Source: Candidatus Neomicrothrix sp. UBA814 (GTDB taxonomy: Bacteria > Actinomycetota > Acidimicrobiia > Acidimicrobiales > Poriferisodalaceae). Taken from it: a DNA stretch of 42,369 nucleotides. The notes beneath the pieces were generated by a model. That model ran no database searches. It saw only the letters and a program-made list of their open reading frames with translations, and had not been told where the DNA came from. Below, one piece after another: positions 8,559 through 17,376 of this stretch. The stretch is from positions 1 to 42,369 of the forward strand of contig DBIA01000024.1 of NCBI GenBank assembly GCA_002296525.1. Reading direction: 5' to 3'. How positions within the stretch are numbered: the stretch's first letter is position 1; every line of letters begins with the position of its first letter. Position numbers and translations under genes: made by a program.

Positions 8559-8564
8559 TATATA
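8559..8564 (+). promoter_or_regulatory. Possible -10 element TATATA in the gap between the giant genes
   Basis: The 116-bp gap between the two giant genes contains TATATA with no convincing -35 at 16-18 bp. It could give the second gene its own promoter; read-through from the first remains possible. An imperfect GCAAAG/CTTTTGC inverted repeat upstream (about 8517-8534) has no T-tract, so I do not call it a terminator. Confidence 0.25.
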
Positions 8565-8600
8565 GCGACACAACTCCCACTCATACAATCAACCTAAACA

Positions 8601-8606
8601 GAGGAG
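8601..8606 (+). promoter_or_regulatory. Ribosome binding site GAGGAG that decides the start of the second giant
   Basis: GAGGAG directly abuts an ATG at 8607 (no spacing) but stands six bases before a second in-frame ATG at 8613. The latter gives MKKILRA, a classic signal-peptide n-region. I therefore place the start at 8613. Confidence 0.7.
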
Positions 8607-8612
8607 ATGCCG

Positions 8613-11600
8613 ATGAAGAAAATCCTTCGAGCCCTAGCAGCTACAACTGTGCTGGCAGTCATATTTCCTCTGTTGCCGACAAGTCCAGCTGCAGCAAACT
8701 CGACATCTTCTATAGGCACGACCTTTGATGAGGCAGCGCTTTTCTCGCCCGTCGCCAGTAGGGACTGGGCCACCACGATGGCAACCGCAGTGGATGACAG
8801 CGGCAACATCTACACGGCGTCAGTTGTGAGGCACTCCGCGAGTCTCCTACACACCCGACAGTTGGGTGTTAACGAAAACTATGTCGTCGGGCGAGGTGTG
8901 AGAGACGCCCCCAATCTTGTTGTAACTAAGGTCGATAAAGACGGACAGATGCAATGGGTGTGGGAACTTCGAGCTGTAGCCGCAGGCACCTTTGGATGGT
9001 GGCGAGACATTGCTGTAGCGCCTGATGGAACCGTGCACGTCGTTGGTTATTACAAAGGTCGAGGAGATGCTTGGCATCACAAGGCCGGTGACGACCCAAG
9101 AGACACGGTGACAGAAGACGCAACACTCATCAAAGGTGATTGGGAGATGCCATGGGAGTACCCGAAAACCAATGGTCAGTGGGTACAAATCAACCCCGAT
9201 GGGACGACGCGCAACATCAACCGACTGAAAAGCAACGGCTCTTCTTTCTTCACTTCAGTTGACGTGAACGACGCCGGCCAGGTGCTCATTGGTGGTCGCT
9301 ACCAAGGGCAAACGTGGTTCAACATGAAAGACCACTCCAATTCAGGGTGGAAAGAGATGTGCAAGCAAACGTGCCCGTTTATCACCATGTATGAAGCTGG
9401 TGGAGCGTTCAAATGGGGTACACGTTTCAACCACTGTCCCGGCGATGAGCATTCAGCTGTTTGGGATGCGAGATTCGGAGCTGATGGAAGGATCATTGTT
9501 GTAGGTGGTTACACAGGGGAAGCCAAGTGGCATTGCGGTCCGGCAGTAACTTCCGCGCTTGGAGCCCGAGGCTTAGGTAACGGTTTCGCAACGAAACTCC
9601 ACACCGGATCCCGCAGCTACATGGCGTTCTTCAACGCCTCCAACGGTCAAATCGAGTACGCAAGAGAGTTCGGGTCCCCAACACAACGCAGTAACGCTAT
9701 TGCAGTAGTTGAACACCCCACCAACGGTGATCTTTACACGGTTGGACTGTGGGAGAACACCAGAGCAACGTGCACCACTGTTGATCACAAATGGTATTTC
9801 GCACCCACGATCCCCAGCGCTGACTTCCCGCGCATAGGCGACCACTCAAGGTTCACTCGCACCGGTGGAGTCGTTGGGTGTGCAGCACATGAAAGCGGCC
9901 CGAAGAACGACGACGTGTATCTGTTACACACAGATAAATGGGGCAACTTCAAGAACGTCAGTTTCCTAGATCCCCACCTAGAGAAGGCCTACCTCCCGGC
10001 TATCGCTATCAACAGCGACGGATCTGAACTCGCTATCGCTGGATCAGGTATCCCTATCTCAGCGACAGGTCTCACCAATATTCAGGCAAGAGGCAGCAAC
10101 GGTTGGGTAATGACTGTCGACTCAGCGACGCTTGTCGAAAATTGGCGGTGGGTAAATAAACAAGCTTGGCATGGCGACAACACCGACAAATACCAGTGGT
10201 CATGGACCCATGACGTTGCGTACGGTCCTGAAGACAAGGTGCATGCGGTAGGTCGCGCCACCTGGTCGACGTGGTTTGGAACCACAGATACTGGAACTTT
10301 CGCTTTCCATCACAACACCAAAACCGAGCCAGATGGGTTTGTCGTCAGGTACACGAACGACGGAGCTGTTGACCTGGGTGCGCCACCGGACGTACCTCAA
10401 GTAGCTCCTGACGGTTATGGGATCGTCACCCCAGAGGCCATAGAAGACGACGGTATTTATTTGATTGGTCCGGGCGGTGAAGTCGTGTGGAACGAGCCGC
10501 TCTGTGCGGGTGGCCGTTGGCAGCTCACACCCCAACCGGGACTTGCTGTCCGTCAGTACATGCTCAAGAAAGCAGCAATGACCACTCCGCTCAATTTGGC
10601 TGACGGATCCGGCGGTGACCCAATCGAACCAGCAGATGTAATACGGACGCTGCACACTGGACCTAACGGAACAGTCCCCAACTACAACATTCTCTGGCAA
10701 GACGGGTACGCACTAGACGCCGACGGTTCATCAGCTGACGTCCCCGAGAACTTCAAGCTCCGCGGTTGGGACGACGGAGTCAACGATCTCGATTCGACTG
10801 CTGATCTCCCTGTCGGTTTCTACTTCCGGCAAAACACCATCGTCTACAACACCAACTCCAACCCGGGCGGGCGTCCTGTGTACTCGCCGACCACACGAGT
10901 TGATGGGCACACGTGGGATCTTGACGAATACGACGTGTATTTAGCATTCGCTCACCCCGGTGGATCAACGGAACGACAGACGTATCCGGAGTTCACTCAA
11001 ATTTGCCCATCCGATGATGGCATCCCGGGCTTTACGTTGACGAAAACCACGCTCTTCACCGATGAAGACGGCAAGAAAGATAAGTTCAACTTCCAGTTGG
11101 ACTCTCGCCCTACTTCTGAGGTCGTATTCAACATCACGTGGACCGATGCGTCAGAGATTTCAGTGTCCCATTCAGACGACGTGATCAAGTTCGACAAAGA
11201 TAACTGGGACAACGGTCGAAGAGTTACCGCTACAGGACTCCCAGACGGAGTTCCAGATGGTGACATCACGAGTTACATCAACGTGCAAATCGACCATGAC
11301 GCATCGTCGTATGAATACGCGTCGTTAGCGAACAAGATCGTTGATGTTGTCAACGAAAACGTGGATCTGTTACCTCCGCCACCGAACCCTGACCTTGACG
11401 GTGACGGCATACCTAATGAGGACGAAGTCGACGGCTGTGTACTGCTAGCGGACTGCGACGGCGATGGGATCAACGACCCCAACGAGATACCGGCGTGCAT
11501 CTTGGTAGCGGACTGTGACGGCGATGGTCTTCCAGATAACCAAGAGCTTCCTGAATGTATCCAAGACCCACGTTGTGACACCGACAACAACAATCCGGTT

Positions 11601-12500
11601 GAGGATGAGAAACCAGAGGTCACTGACCCTGAACCGGTGAAACCAGAAAACCCACCGGCCCCGGAACCTCCACCTATCGAAGAACCACCAGAAACCACCG
11701 ATCCACAAACCCCAGTTATTCCCGAACCCCAAGACCCACCGAACACAGAAACAGATACTGATGGTGACGGTGTTCCCGATGACCAAGAAGAACCCGGTTG
11801 TGAGACAGTTGCGGATTGCGACGGTGACGGTCTGCCAGACGGTACCGATTCGGAACCAAATAACCCTGACGTAGATAACGACGGGTTACCCGATGGTCTT
11901 GACCCTGACCCCGCGAACCCTGACACCGACGGTGACGGCATCCCAGACGGAGAAGACGAAGACTCTGATGGTAACGGCATCCCTGACAACCAAGAACAAG
12001 GGGTGCCCGGATCAGGGCTACCTGAAGAACCCACAGACACATCAGCGAACACTCCAGGCGACGGAGACAGTGACGGGAGTGACGATGATGGTTCTGACTC
12101 AGATGGCAACGGTGACGTTGGAGTTCAAGCTCCTCAAGCAACACCAGGTGCTTCCAGTTCAGACAAAGGCTTCATTAACGCCATAGGCGATTTACCTCCA
12201 GCTGCTATCGCCGCCGCAGCTCTTGTTGCAGCAGTCGGTTTAGCAGCAGCAGCTGCGTCTTTAGCTGGCCCTGGTCTTCTAAGTTGGCTATTCCGCGGTG
12301 CTTTAGGGATATGGCTCTTCGGTTTGCTATTCGGTCGGAAAGGTGTCCGCTGCGATGTCTGCGATGTATCTCTCGTGAAACGCGACGGAATCTGGGTCGA
12401 CAAGGACACTCATTGGCGAACTGGAATCAACGAACACATCCACGTGCCGGCCGACTTTTCCGATAAGGACCGTGTTAGGTATCTCAATTCGCTGAAGTGA
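8613..12500 (+). CDS. Giant surface protein with Ca-type repeats, membrane anchor and CxxC tail
   Basis: About 1295 residues. The signal peptide (MKKILRALAATT...PAAA) ends near residue 28. Residues about 40-600 carry propeller-like material with recurring DDSGNIYT, PDGTVHVVG and YGPEDKVHAVG segments. A single Calx-beta-like unit lies near 805-900. Asp-rich repeats with cysteines (ADCDGDGINDPNEIPAC) occupy about 924-992. A Pro/Glu-rich linker (about 1000-1046) and a second Asp-rich block without most cysteines (about 1046-1130) follow. After an S/D/G-rich spacer comes a hydrophobic Ala-rich membrane region (about 1194-1240). The C-terminus of about 55 residues is basic and contains CDVC and several His (HWRTGINEHIH), which could bind zinc on the cytoplasmic side. 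It is probably a cell-anchored adhesin or envelope protein paired with the upstream giant. Function is inferred from architecture only. Confidence 0.85.
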   Translation: MKKILRALAATTVLAVIFPLLPTSPAAANSTSSIGTTFDEAALFSPVASRDWATTMATAVDDSGNIYTASVVRHSASLLHTRQLGVNENYVVGRGVRDAPNLVVTKVDKDGQMQWVWELRAVAAGTFGWWRDIAVAPDGTVHVVGYYKGRGDAWHHKAGDDPRDTVTEDATLIKGDWEMPWEYPKTNGQWVQINPDGTTRNINRLKSNGSSFFTSVDVNDAGQVLIGGRYQGQTWFNMKDHSNSGWKEMCKQTCPFITMYEAGGAFKWGTRFNHCPGDEHSAVWDARFGADGRIIVVGGYTGEAKWHCGPAVTSALGARGLGNGFATKLHTGSRSYMAFFNASNGQIEYAREFGSPTQRSNAIAVVEHPTNGDLYTVGLWENTRATCTTVDHKWYFAPTIPSADFPRIGDHSRFTRTGGVVGCAAHESGPKNDDVYLLHTDKWGNFKNVSFLDPHLEKAYLPAIAINSDGSELAIAGSGIPISATGLTNIQARGSNGWVMTVDSATLVENWRWVNKQAWHGDNTDKYQWSWTHDVAYGPEDKVHAVGRATWSTWFGTTDTGTFAFHHNTKTEPDGFVVRYTNDGAVDLGAPPDVPQVAPDGYGIVTPEAIEDDGIYLIGPGGEVVWNEPLCAGGRWQLTPQPGLAVRQYMLKKAAMTTPLNLADGSGGDPIEPADVIRTLHTGPNGTVPNYNILWQDGYALDADGSSADVPENFKLRGWDDGVNDLDSTADLPVGFYFRQNTIVYNTNSNPGGRPVYSPTTRVDGHTWDLDEYDVYLAFAHPGGSTERQTYPEFTQICPSDDGIPGFTLTKTTLFTDEDGKKDKFNFQLDSRPTSEVVFNITWTDASEISVSHSDDVIKFDKDNWDNGRRVTATGLPDGVPDGDITSYINVQIDHDASSYEYASLANKIVDVVNENVDLLPPPPNPDLDGDGIPNEDEVDGCVLLADCDGDGINDPNEIPACILVADCDGDGLPDNQELPECIQDPRCDTDNNNPVEDEKPEVTDPEPVKPENPPAPEPPPIEEPPETTDPQTPVIPEPQDPPNTETDTDGDGVPDDQEEPGCETVADCDGDGLPDGTDSEPNNPDVDNDGLPDGLDPDPANPDTDGDGIPDGEDEDSDGNGIPDNQEQGVPGSGLPEEPTDTSANTPGDGDSDGSDDDGSDSDGNGDVGVQAPQATPGASSSDKGFINAIGDLPPAAIAAAALVAAVGLAAAAASLAGPGLLSWLFRGALGIWLFGLLFGRKGVRCDVCDVSLVKRDGIWVDKDTHWRTGINEHIHVPADFSDKDRVRYLNSLK
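11386..11997 (+). repeat. Two blocks of Asp-rich DGDG repeats split by a Pro/Glu linker
   Basis: Block one (11386 to about 11590) has three Cys-containing units of the same kind as in the upstream giant. The linker (about 11595-11755) is rich in PEPxxPE. Block two (11755-11997) has DTDGDGVPDDQE, DVDNDGLPDGLD and DTDGDGIPDGED units, closer to classical thrombospondin type-3 spacing. All are in frame within one gene. Confidence 0.8.
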
Positions 12501-12527
12501 CCTGGTTGTGAGCCTGGTTCATCACTT

Positions 12528-12974
12528 CTAATCCCTTGTCGGGACTTGAATCGACGCGCCTGGACCTACTCGAGTACCTGATACCCAGTTGACCCAGAGG
12601 GTCGATCCGGCGGGCGCTAACTCACGAGGTATAACCAAAGTGTTTTTGGGAACCGGAGTAGGTTCGGTGACAACCTGACGGGTTGCGTCGTTTGGCAGTT
12701 GGGCTGCCACAGCTAGTCGAAGACCTCTTTCAAGAAACTGTTTTGATAACGGAGCTATTTCGAGCTGCAAAAAGTTCTCATCAAGATCAGAAAGGGTCAA
12801 ACCACGCACTCTCGGGATGATGTCTGCCCTACGAAGCCTTCTAGCCTGCAAGATTCGCTTAGGTAAAAAGATCACAGCATTAACAAGAAGGATCAAAATC
12901 GCTGCCATAAGCAACTGCCCCCAGATACCGCCACCCTGGATGGAAGAAGTCGTCTCCGCTAGCAACTCATTCAT
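12528..12974 (-). CDS. Small single-pass membrane protein of unknown function
   Basis: This 148-residue protein starts at the ATG at 12974, which follows AAGGG by about eight bases. A GTG at 12995 would overlap the upstream gene. One hydrophobic helix lies at about residues 15-38 (LLMAAILILLVNAVIFLP), followed by a basic stop-transfer (KRILQARRLRR). The soluble rest ends in a Pro/Val-rich beta-like segment (VPKNTLVIPRELAPAGSTLW). I recognise no family. The gene directly follows a LuxR-type response regulator, so the two probably form an operon, and it converges on the giant surface-protein gene with a 27-bp gap. Confidence 0.65.
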   Translation of the reverse strand: MNELLAETTSSIQGGGIWGQLLMAAILILLVNAVIFLPKRILQARRLRRADIIPRVRGLTLSDLDENFLQLEIAPLSKQFLERGLRLAVAAQLPNDATRQVVTEPTPVPKNTLVIPRELAPAGSTLWVNWVSGTRVGPGASIQVPTRD

Positions 12975-12976
12975 AT

Positions 12977-13729
12977 TTAGACCCTTGGCAGACACTCTTC
13001 TGCGGTGATGAGTTCATAGTGAATTGCCGTCGCAATCGCTGACGCTTGATTTTTAGTACCAAGTTTTTCGAAAACTGTTCCCAGTGTCGCTCGCGCGGTG
13101 TTGTACGCGATACCAATTTCTGATGCCGCTGCTTTCAGGTCGCCCTGTCGAGCCGTTTCAACAAGTACTTGTTTCATTCGCGGTGTAAGCACAGGCCGCT
13201 GGTCTCGGTTTTGTTGAACGCGCATGATGTATTGAGCCTGAGTGCCATCCCATTCAACTTGACGGTTGTTGATGATGTCCCTCAATCGGCCAGGAAATTG
13301 GTCCAGATCGGTGACCGCCGCCTTATCAATCCATCCGATGGCTCCAAGTTCGAATGCCTTCACCCAGTCTCGTTGGCGTTGACTGGCAGAGAGCATGCAA
13401 ACCTTCACCGCATCCTGGGGTGAACCACCACAAAACTCGACTATGTCGTTCAACAGATCAGTGCCTTTGTCGCCATCTTGAAGATCTTGGTCTAGGAGCA
13501 CCAAACTAGGTTTTCGACTTTCCTCTTTATTGGAGCCGTTCCACATTTCGACAAAGAGTTTCATGCCTTCAGCTTTCGTGGAGGCCGCCGAAAGCTCTAT
13601 GTCTTTGGTTTGATCCAACGCATTTTGGAGGCCGAGGCGCAAGAACGGATCGTCATCAATAGACAGAACCCAATAGTTAGGATCCCTCTCAATTGGAGCT
13701 GCCATGCATGCCGCCTTCTTCGATGCCAT
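12977..13729 (-). CDS. NarL/FixJ-type response regulator with LuxR HTH
   Basis: A 250-residue protein. The receiver domain (about residues 20-150) has SIDDDPF, phosphoacceptor Asp in VLLDQDLQDG, Ser in CMLSAS and Lys in WIDKAA. The C-terminal GerE/LuxR helix-turn-helix (about 187-245) includes LTPRMKQVLVETARQGDLKA and NTARATLGTVFEKLGTKNQA. It is a DNA-binding response regulator, probably a transcription factor. No kinase gene is adjacent; the nearest candidates are the soluble kinase at 2.2-3.0 kb and the orphan DHp protein. The start at 13729 has a weak ribosome site; an ATG at 13705 with GAAGG eight bases before it is a good alternative. It probably heads an operon with the small membrane protein downstream. 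Confidence 0.85.
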   Translation of the reverse strand: MASKKAACMAAPIERDPNYWVLSIDDDPFLRLGLQNALDQTKDIELSAASTKAEGMKLFVEMWNGSNKEESRKPSLVLLDQDLQDGDKGTDLLNDIVEFCGGSPQDAVKVCMLSASQRQRDWVKAFELGAIGWIDKAAVTDLDQFPGRLRDIINNRQVEWDGTQAQYIMRVQQNRDQRPVLTPRMKQVLVETARQGDLKAAASEIGIAYNTARATLGTVFEKLGTKNQASAIATAIHYELITAEECLPRV

Positions 13730-13991
13730 GTCGGGGGAACCGCTGTACCTCGATTGGTCGTCCTGCCGGTTCTGTACCCAAGTTGTAACGGTCCTCGCTC
13801 GACCAACCCCACAAAGGTCGGGAAACGGTCCGACTCAGATGGGGGTAAGAGTATTTGAATGATCGAAGGTGGCCGGTGGAGAACTGTGTCAGGGGTCTCG
13901 GACCTTCCAGACATTGTTTGTTGGTGTTAAGCATCCGCGGACTCCCGATCGACGATGACCGTGGTTAAGAAATTATGCCACCCAACTCGGT

Positions 13992-14276
13992 TTATTCGGG
14001 AAAGACCCTAGACAGAAGGTCTAAACGATCATTTATTGCTTCAATTTTCTTCTCGATTTCTTCCAGATCGCTTTCACAAATAGACCGGTCGGGTTTAACG
14101 CTGTCGTTGACAGCCAAAAGAGAGCGAACTTCTTCTGGACTGATCTTTAAATATTGAGAAATGCGTTGAATCTGATCTTCAGGAAGCCGACGACGCACCC
14201 CGAAACTAGAGGTATCTACGAAATCGGAGAGCTTTTGTGCTTGCGTCTCGGAAAGCAGCCGTTCCACGGTGGGCAC
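13992..14276 (-). CDS. Small helical hypothetical protein
   Basis: An open frame of 94 codons from GTG at 14276 (or GTG at 14267, which has AGGG eight bases upstream). The product is predicted to be nearly all helical with a charged C-terminal coil (LEEIEKKIEAINDRLDLLSR). A segment like LPEDQIQRISQYLKISPEEV recalls a helix-turn-helix but is not diagnostic. No membrane segment or known motif is seen. The flanking stretches 13730-13991 and 14277-14473 hold no other supportable gene. If this frame is not real, the whole 13.73-14.47 kb interval is non-coding. Confidence 0.45.
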   Translation of the reverse strand: MPTVERLLSETQAQKLSDFVDTSSFGVRRRLPEDQIQRISQYLKISPEEVRSLLAVNDSVKPDRSICESDLEEIEKKIEAINDRLDLLSRVFPE

Positions 14277-14460
14277 CCTATTGGAATTGAGTCGAGGAAT
14301 ACACCATTAGGGAAGCAACCTCGGATTTCGAACTACATGTCAGTTATTTAGCCCATAAAGAACTCAAGTAACAACGGTTCTATCTGCCAAGGACGGTTCA
14401 TCTAATCAAGTGCGGCCAAGCCATCGCGATGTGCCGTAGATTCGTTGCTGTAGTGCCTTT

Positions 14461-14466
14461 AGGAGG
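14461..14466 (+). promoter_or_regulatory. Ribosome binding site AGGAGG deciding the oxidoreductase start
   Basis: A perfect AGGAGG lies seven bases before GTG at 14474. This places the start there rather than at the ATG at 14429, giving MELGICMRDL, a normal N-terminus for this family. Confidence 0.8.
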
Positions 14467-14473
14467 TCGGGTT

Positions 14474-15331
14474 GTGGAACTTGGTATCTGTATGCGGGAT
14501 CTTCCGGTCGCTCAAGTGGTGCGGTTGGGAAAGTTCGCTGAAGAGCACGGCTTTTCGTCGATTTATCTTCCCGAAACCGGGAACCGAACTCCAGAAGGGG
14601 GCCTGGGTGGTAGAAGTCCGTGGATAAGTCTCGCTGCGATGTTTGCCGAAACTGAACATGTGGGTGGAGCAGTGGGTGTGGCCGCGGCACCATTTCGATC
14701 GCTCCCTCATCTTGCCTTGTCCGCTGCGACGCTGCAGGAACAGTCAGGAGGAAGGTTTTCATTGGGTGTTGGTGTCTCCCATCGGGAAGCAGCTGATCGT
14801 TTAGGTGTTCCCTTCCCCACTTCACCATTGCGTTGGATGGAAGTCGCGTGCGACGAGTTGATGGGTCAATCACGGTTTGGTGTGACCTTCGGGCAAGGTT
14901 TTCCTGTGCTGGTTGGGGCTTTGGGACCCAAAATGGTGGAGTTGGGTTCAGCACGATCAGACGGCCTTGTACTGAATTGGTTAACCCCTCAACATGCTCG
15001 GGAAACCGTTGAGTTAGCGCGCGAAATCGGAACGGCGAACGGTCGCACCCCGTACACGGTGTTATATGTTCGTCTCAGTCCCTATGAGGCGTTGCACACA
15101 GACGCAGTGAATTACGACGCTATGGCCAATTACCATCATCATTTCGAGCGGCAAGGTTTGACCTCTCCTGAAGAGGTAGTGGCTGGCACATGTTTACGAA
15201 GCGACGATGTTGGTCAAGCTAGAGAACAACTAACCGCTTGGGCTGAAGCTGGAATTGATCTGGTGTGCGCCTATCCACACGGTTTAGAACAAGCTGAATA
15301 TGAAGCAGCATTGGCTGCCCTCACCGCTTGA
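14474..15331 (+). CDS. LLM-class flavin/F420-dependent oxidoreductase
   Basis: 285 residues of the luciferase-like monooxygenase TIM-barrel fold. The first strand (MELGICMRD) and the segment FAEEHGFSSIYLPET match the usual N-terminus. TLQEQSGGRFSLGVGVSHRE is the family's conserved strand/loop near residue 100. The Acidimicrobiia context favours F420H2 as cofactor, but FMN cannot be excluded from sequence. The substrate is unknown. It converges with an SDR gene 11 bp downstream. Two further LLM proteins in the window are not close copies of it. Confidence 0.85.
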   Translation: MELGICMRDLPVAQVVRLGKFAEEHGFSSIYLPETGNRTPEGGLGGRSPWISLAAMFAETEHVGGAVGVAAAPFRSLPHLALSAATLQEQSGGRFSLGVGVSHREAADRLGVPFPTSPLRWMEVACDELMGQSRFGVTFGQGFPVLVGALGPKMVELGSARSDGLVLNWLTPQHARETVELAREIGTANGRTPYTVLYVRLSPYEALHTDAVNYDAMANYHHHFERQGLTSPEEVVAGTCLRSDDVGQAREQLTAWAEAGIDLVCAYPHGLEQAEYEAALAALTA

Positions 15332-15342
15332 TCAACCAGCCA

Positions 15343-16293
15343 TTAGCTCTCTTCACTGTTGAGGTGTTGGAGAAGTAGTTCGATCTCTTGGTCGACGTTG
15401 TCGGGCACCATGTAGCCGTCTTCGTCACATATTTCTTCGATGCGTTCGGCAACTAATTCGAGTGTCAGATCTTCTTCGTACACACCTGCAGTCACTCCCA
15501 TGAACGCTCGACCAACTCTCCCTCCCGACGCGGACAGCGTTTCACCATTGAGCGAACATGATTCGTGGGCGAGATACACGACCGCTGGTGCGACCTGCTG
15601 AGGGCCCATCTGTAACAGGAGGTCCTCTCCGGTGAGTCCAGTCATGTCGGCTATGGCGCCGTCATCGCCAAGAACGTCTCCGGTCATGCGCGTCAAGGCT
15701 CCTGGGGCGATCGCGTTGACGTGAATGCCATAGCGTGCCCCCTCGATTGCGAGGGTTCGAGTGAATCCGTAGATCGCTGCTTTGGCTGCGGAGTAGGCGC
15801 TTTGGCCGAACGAACCGAACAAACCTGATCCTGAACTGGTGTTGATAATGCGGCCGTAACCGACTGACTTCATGTGTTCGTATGCCGGCCGAGTCACGTA
15901 GAAGCATCCTTTGACGTGCACGTCGATTACGGGTTCGAACTCATAGTCACCAATATTGAGAAAGGTTCTGTTGCGAATGATGCCTGCGTTGTTGATCACT
16001 ATGTCAAGGCCGCCGAATTCTTCGATGGTGGCGGCAACCATCGACTCAGCTCCTTCTCGGGTCGCTACCGAATCGCTATTCGCGGCTGCTACTCCGCCTG
16101 CGTCACGTATTTCTTGCACTACGTCTTCTGCTGGTGTCGGGTCGTGATCTTGACCTCCCATGGTTGGCGAACCGAGGTCGTTGACCATGACCGCTGCGCC
16201 TCGTGATGCCAGCAGTAATGCGTGTTCTCGACCTAATCCACCGCCTGCTCCGGTCACCAGGGCAACTCGTCCGTCAAATCTCAGTTCACTCAT
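15343..16293 (-). CDS. Short-chain dehydrogenase/reductase (3-hydroxyacyl-CoA DH-like)
   Basis: A 316-residue classical SDR. TGAGGGLG at residues 14-21 is the NAD(P) glycine motif, INNAG follows at about 100, a catalytic Ser lies in INTSSGSG and YSAAK is the Tyr/Lys pair. The insertion after the first strands (SPTMGGQDHDPTPAEDVVQE) is typical of the peroxisomal multifunctional-enzyme-2-like (HSD17B4-type) subgroup, which oxidises 3-hydroxyacyl-CoAs. The C-terminal tail of about 60 residues is longer than in minimal SDRs. It is divergent from an epoxide hydrolase gene with 51 bp between starts; AGGG seven bases before the ATG supports the start. A beta-oxidation role is likely but not certain. 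Confidence 0.85.
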   Translation of the reverse strand: MSELRFDGRVALVTGAGGGLGREHALLLASRGAAVMVNDLGSPTMGGQDHDPTPAEDVVQEIRDAGGVAAANSDSVATREGAESMVAATIEEFGGLDIVINNAGIIRNRTFLNIGDYEFEPVIDVHVKGCFYVTRPAYEHMKSVGYGRIINTSSGSGLFGSFGQSAYSAAKAAIYGFTRTLAIEGARYGIHVNAIAPGALTRMTGDVLGDDGAIADMTGLTGEDLLLQMGPQQVAPAVVYLAHESCSLNGETLSASGGRVGRAFMGVTAGVYEEDLTLELVAERIEEICDEDGYMVPDNVDQEIELLLQHLNSEES

Positions 16294-16344
16294 AGCTGCA
16301 CCCTAGGTTGCGGAGGGAGGTCGAAGTAGTGACAAACTCTGTTC

Positions 16345-17340
16345 ATGATTAGCGGATTAGAAGAACACGTCATCGAAGGCAACGGTATACAGATTCATTT
16401 TGTGACCAAGGGAGAGGGCCCTGCGGTGGTCATGTGTCATGGCTTCCCCGAAAGTTGGTATTCGTGGCGTCACCAGATCGAAGCTCTCGCAGATGCCGGC
16501 TATCAGGCAGTTGCTATGTCCATGCGAGGCTACGGAAAATCGAGTGCTCCTCAAGCCATAGACGCTTATGACATCAACCATCTTGTCGGAGATGTCGTAG
16601 CCGTCGCCAATCACCTAAATCAGGGGCCGGTAGTTGTAGCTGGTCATGATTGGGGCGCACCTGTTGCGTGGTTCGCTGCGTTAATGCGCCCGGATTTGTT
16701 TCGGGCGGTGGCATGTTTGAGCGTCCCTTACACCGGACCTATTGGTGCGTTACCTGAGGGGATTGATCTAAATGGGTTGATGGCTCAAACCGCTGGACCA
16801 GATCGCGATTACTACCGTTTATTTTTTCAAGAGCCAGGCAAGGCCGAGGCAGACCTTGAGGCCGACATCTACAAAACCATGCGCGGCTTTCTGTACGCAA
16901 TTAGCGGCGACGCGCTCCGAAATGGCGACATCAGCGAACCGTTTGACGGTCACTTCCCTGCTGGTGAGTCGCTGACTAATCAGCTCGTGTCACCTGATGA
17001 GCTACCCGCTTGGCTCACAGAAGAGGACTTGCGTTTTTATGTAGAGGAAATCACTCGGACCGGTTTTCGAGGCGGTCTGAATTGGTATCGGAATATCAAC
17101 AAGATCCCCGCTATCACCGCTCCTTTCCTTGGTTCAACTATCGAACAGCCTTCCTTTTATATGGGAGGCTCTACCGATTTAATCGCTGGGAACACACCCG
17201 AAGCGATCGGGGGTATGCAAAACGCGTTGGGTGACCTTCGTCATTGCGAGATCATTGACGGGGCTGGACATTGGCTTCAACAGGAGTGCGCTTCGGAAGT
17301 CAACACGGCACTACTCGCGTTCCTGGAAAGCTTGGACTGA
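16345..17340 (+). CDS. Soluble epoxide hydrolase-like alpha/beta hydrolase
   Basis: 331 residues. HGFPES at 32-37 forms the oxyanion region with the HGxP motif. GHDWGA at 100-105 carries the nucleophile Asp102. GAGHW near 309 supplies the catalytic His. A cap-domain insertion sits between, with Tyr-containing segments (DRDYYRLFFQ, LRFYVEEITRTGF) that could include the epoxide-activating tyrosines. HGFPE and HDWG together are typical of the epoxide hydrolase branch rather than of esterases. It would open epoxides to diols in the cytoplasm. It is divergent from the SDR gene and followed by an FKBP 36 bp later. Confidence 0.85.
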   Translation: MISGLEEHVIEGNGIQIHFVTKGEGPAVVMCHGFPESWYSWRHQIEALADAGYQAVAMSMRGYGKSSAPQAIDAYDINHLVGDVVAVANHLNQGPVVVAGHDWGAPVAWFAALMRPDLFRAVACLSVPYTGPIGALPEGIDLNGLMAQTAGPDRDYYRLFFQEPGKAEADLEADIYKTMRGFLYAISGDALRNGDISEPFDGHFPAGESLTNQLVSPDELPAWLTEEDLRFYVEEITRTGFRGGLNWYRNINKIPAITAPFLGSTIEQPSFYMGGSTDLIAGNTPEAIGGMQNALGDLRHCEIIDGAGHWLQQECASEVNTALLAFLESLD

Positions 17341-17376
17341 CTTTCTTCTCTGACAACTGGCGCTTACGCTGCTGTC

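Noticed and set aside
11273..12109. A 278-codon minus-strand open frame rich in Ser, Pro and Gly
   Set aside because: It mirrors the Asp/Gly/Pro repeats of the giant gene on the plus strand; repeat codon bias keeps the opposite frame open. No start context or family motif.
13926..13969. Two GTTAAG half-sites (13926-13931 and 13964-13969)
   Set aside because: Neither is followed by the opposing CTTWAC arm at the right spacing, so they are not counted as metal-regulator operators.
14406..14954. A 182-codon minus-strand open frame opposite the LLM oxidoreductase
   Set aside because: The plus-strand frame has full family motifs and a perfect Shine-Dalgarno; this one has neither.
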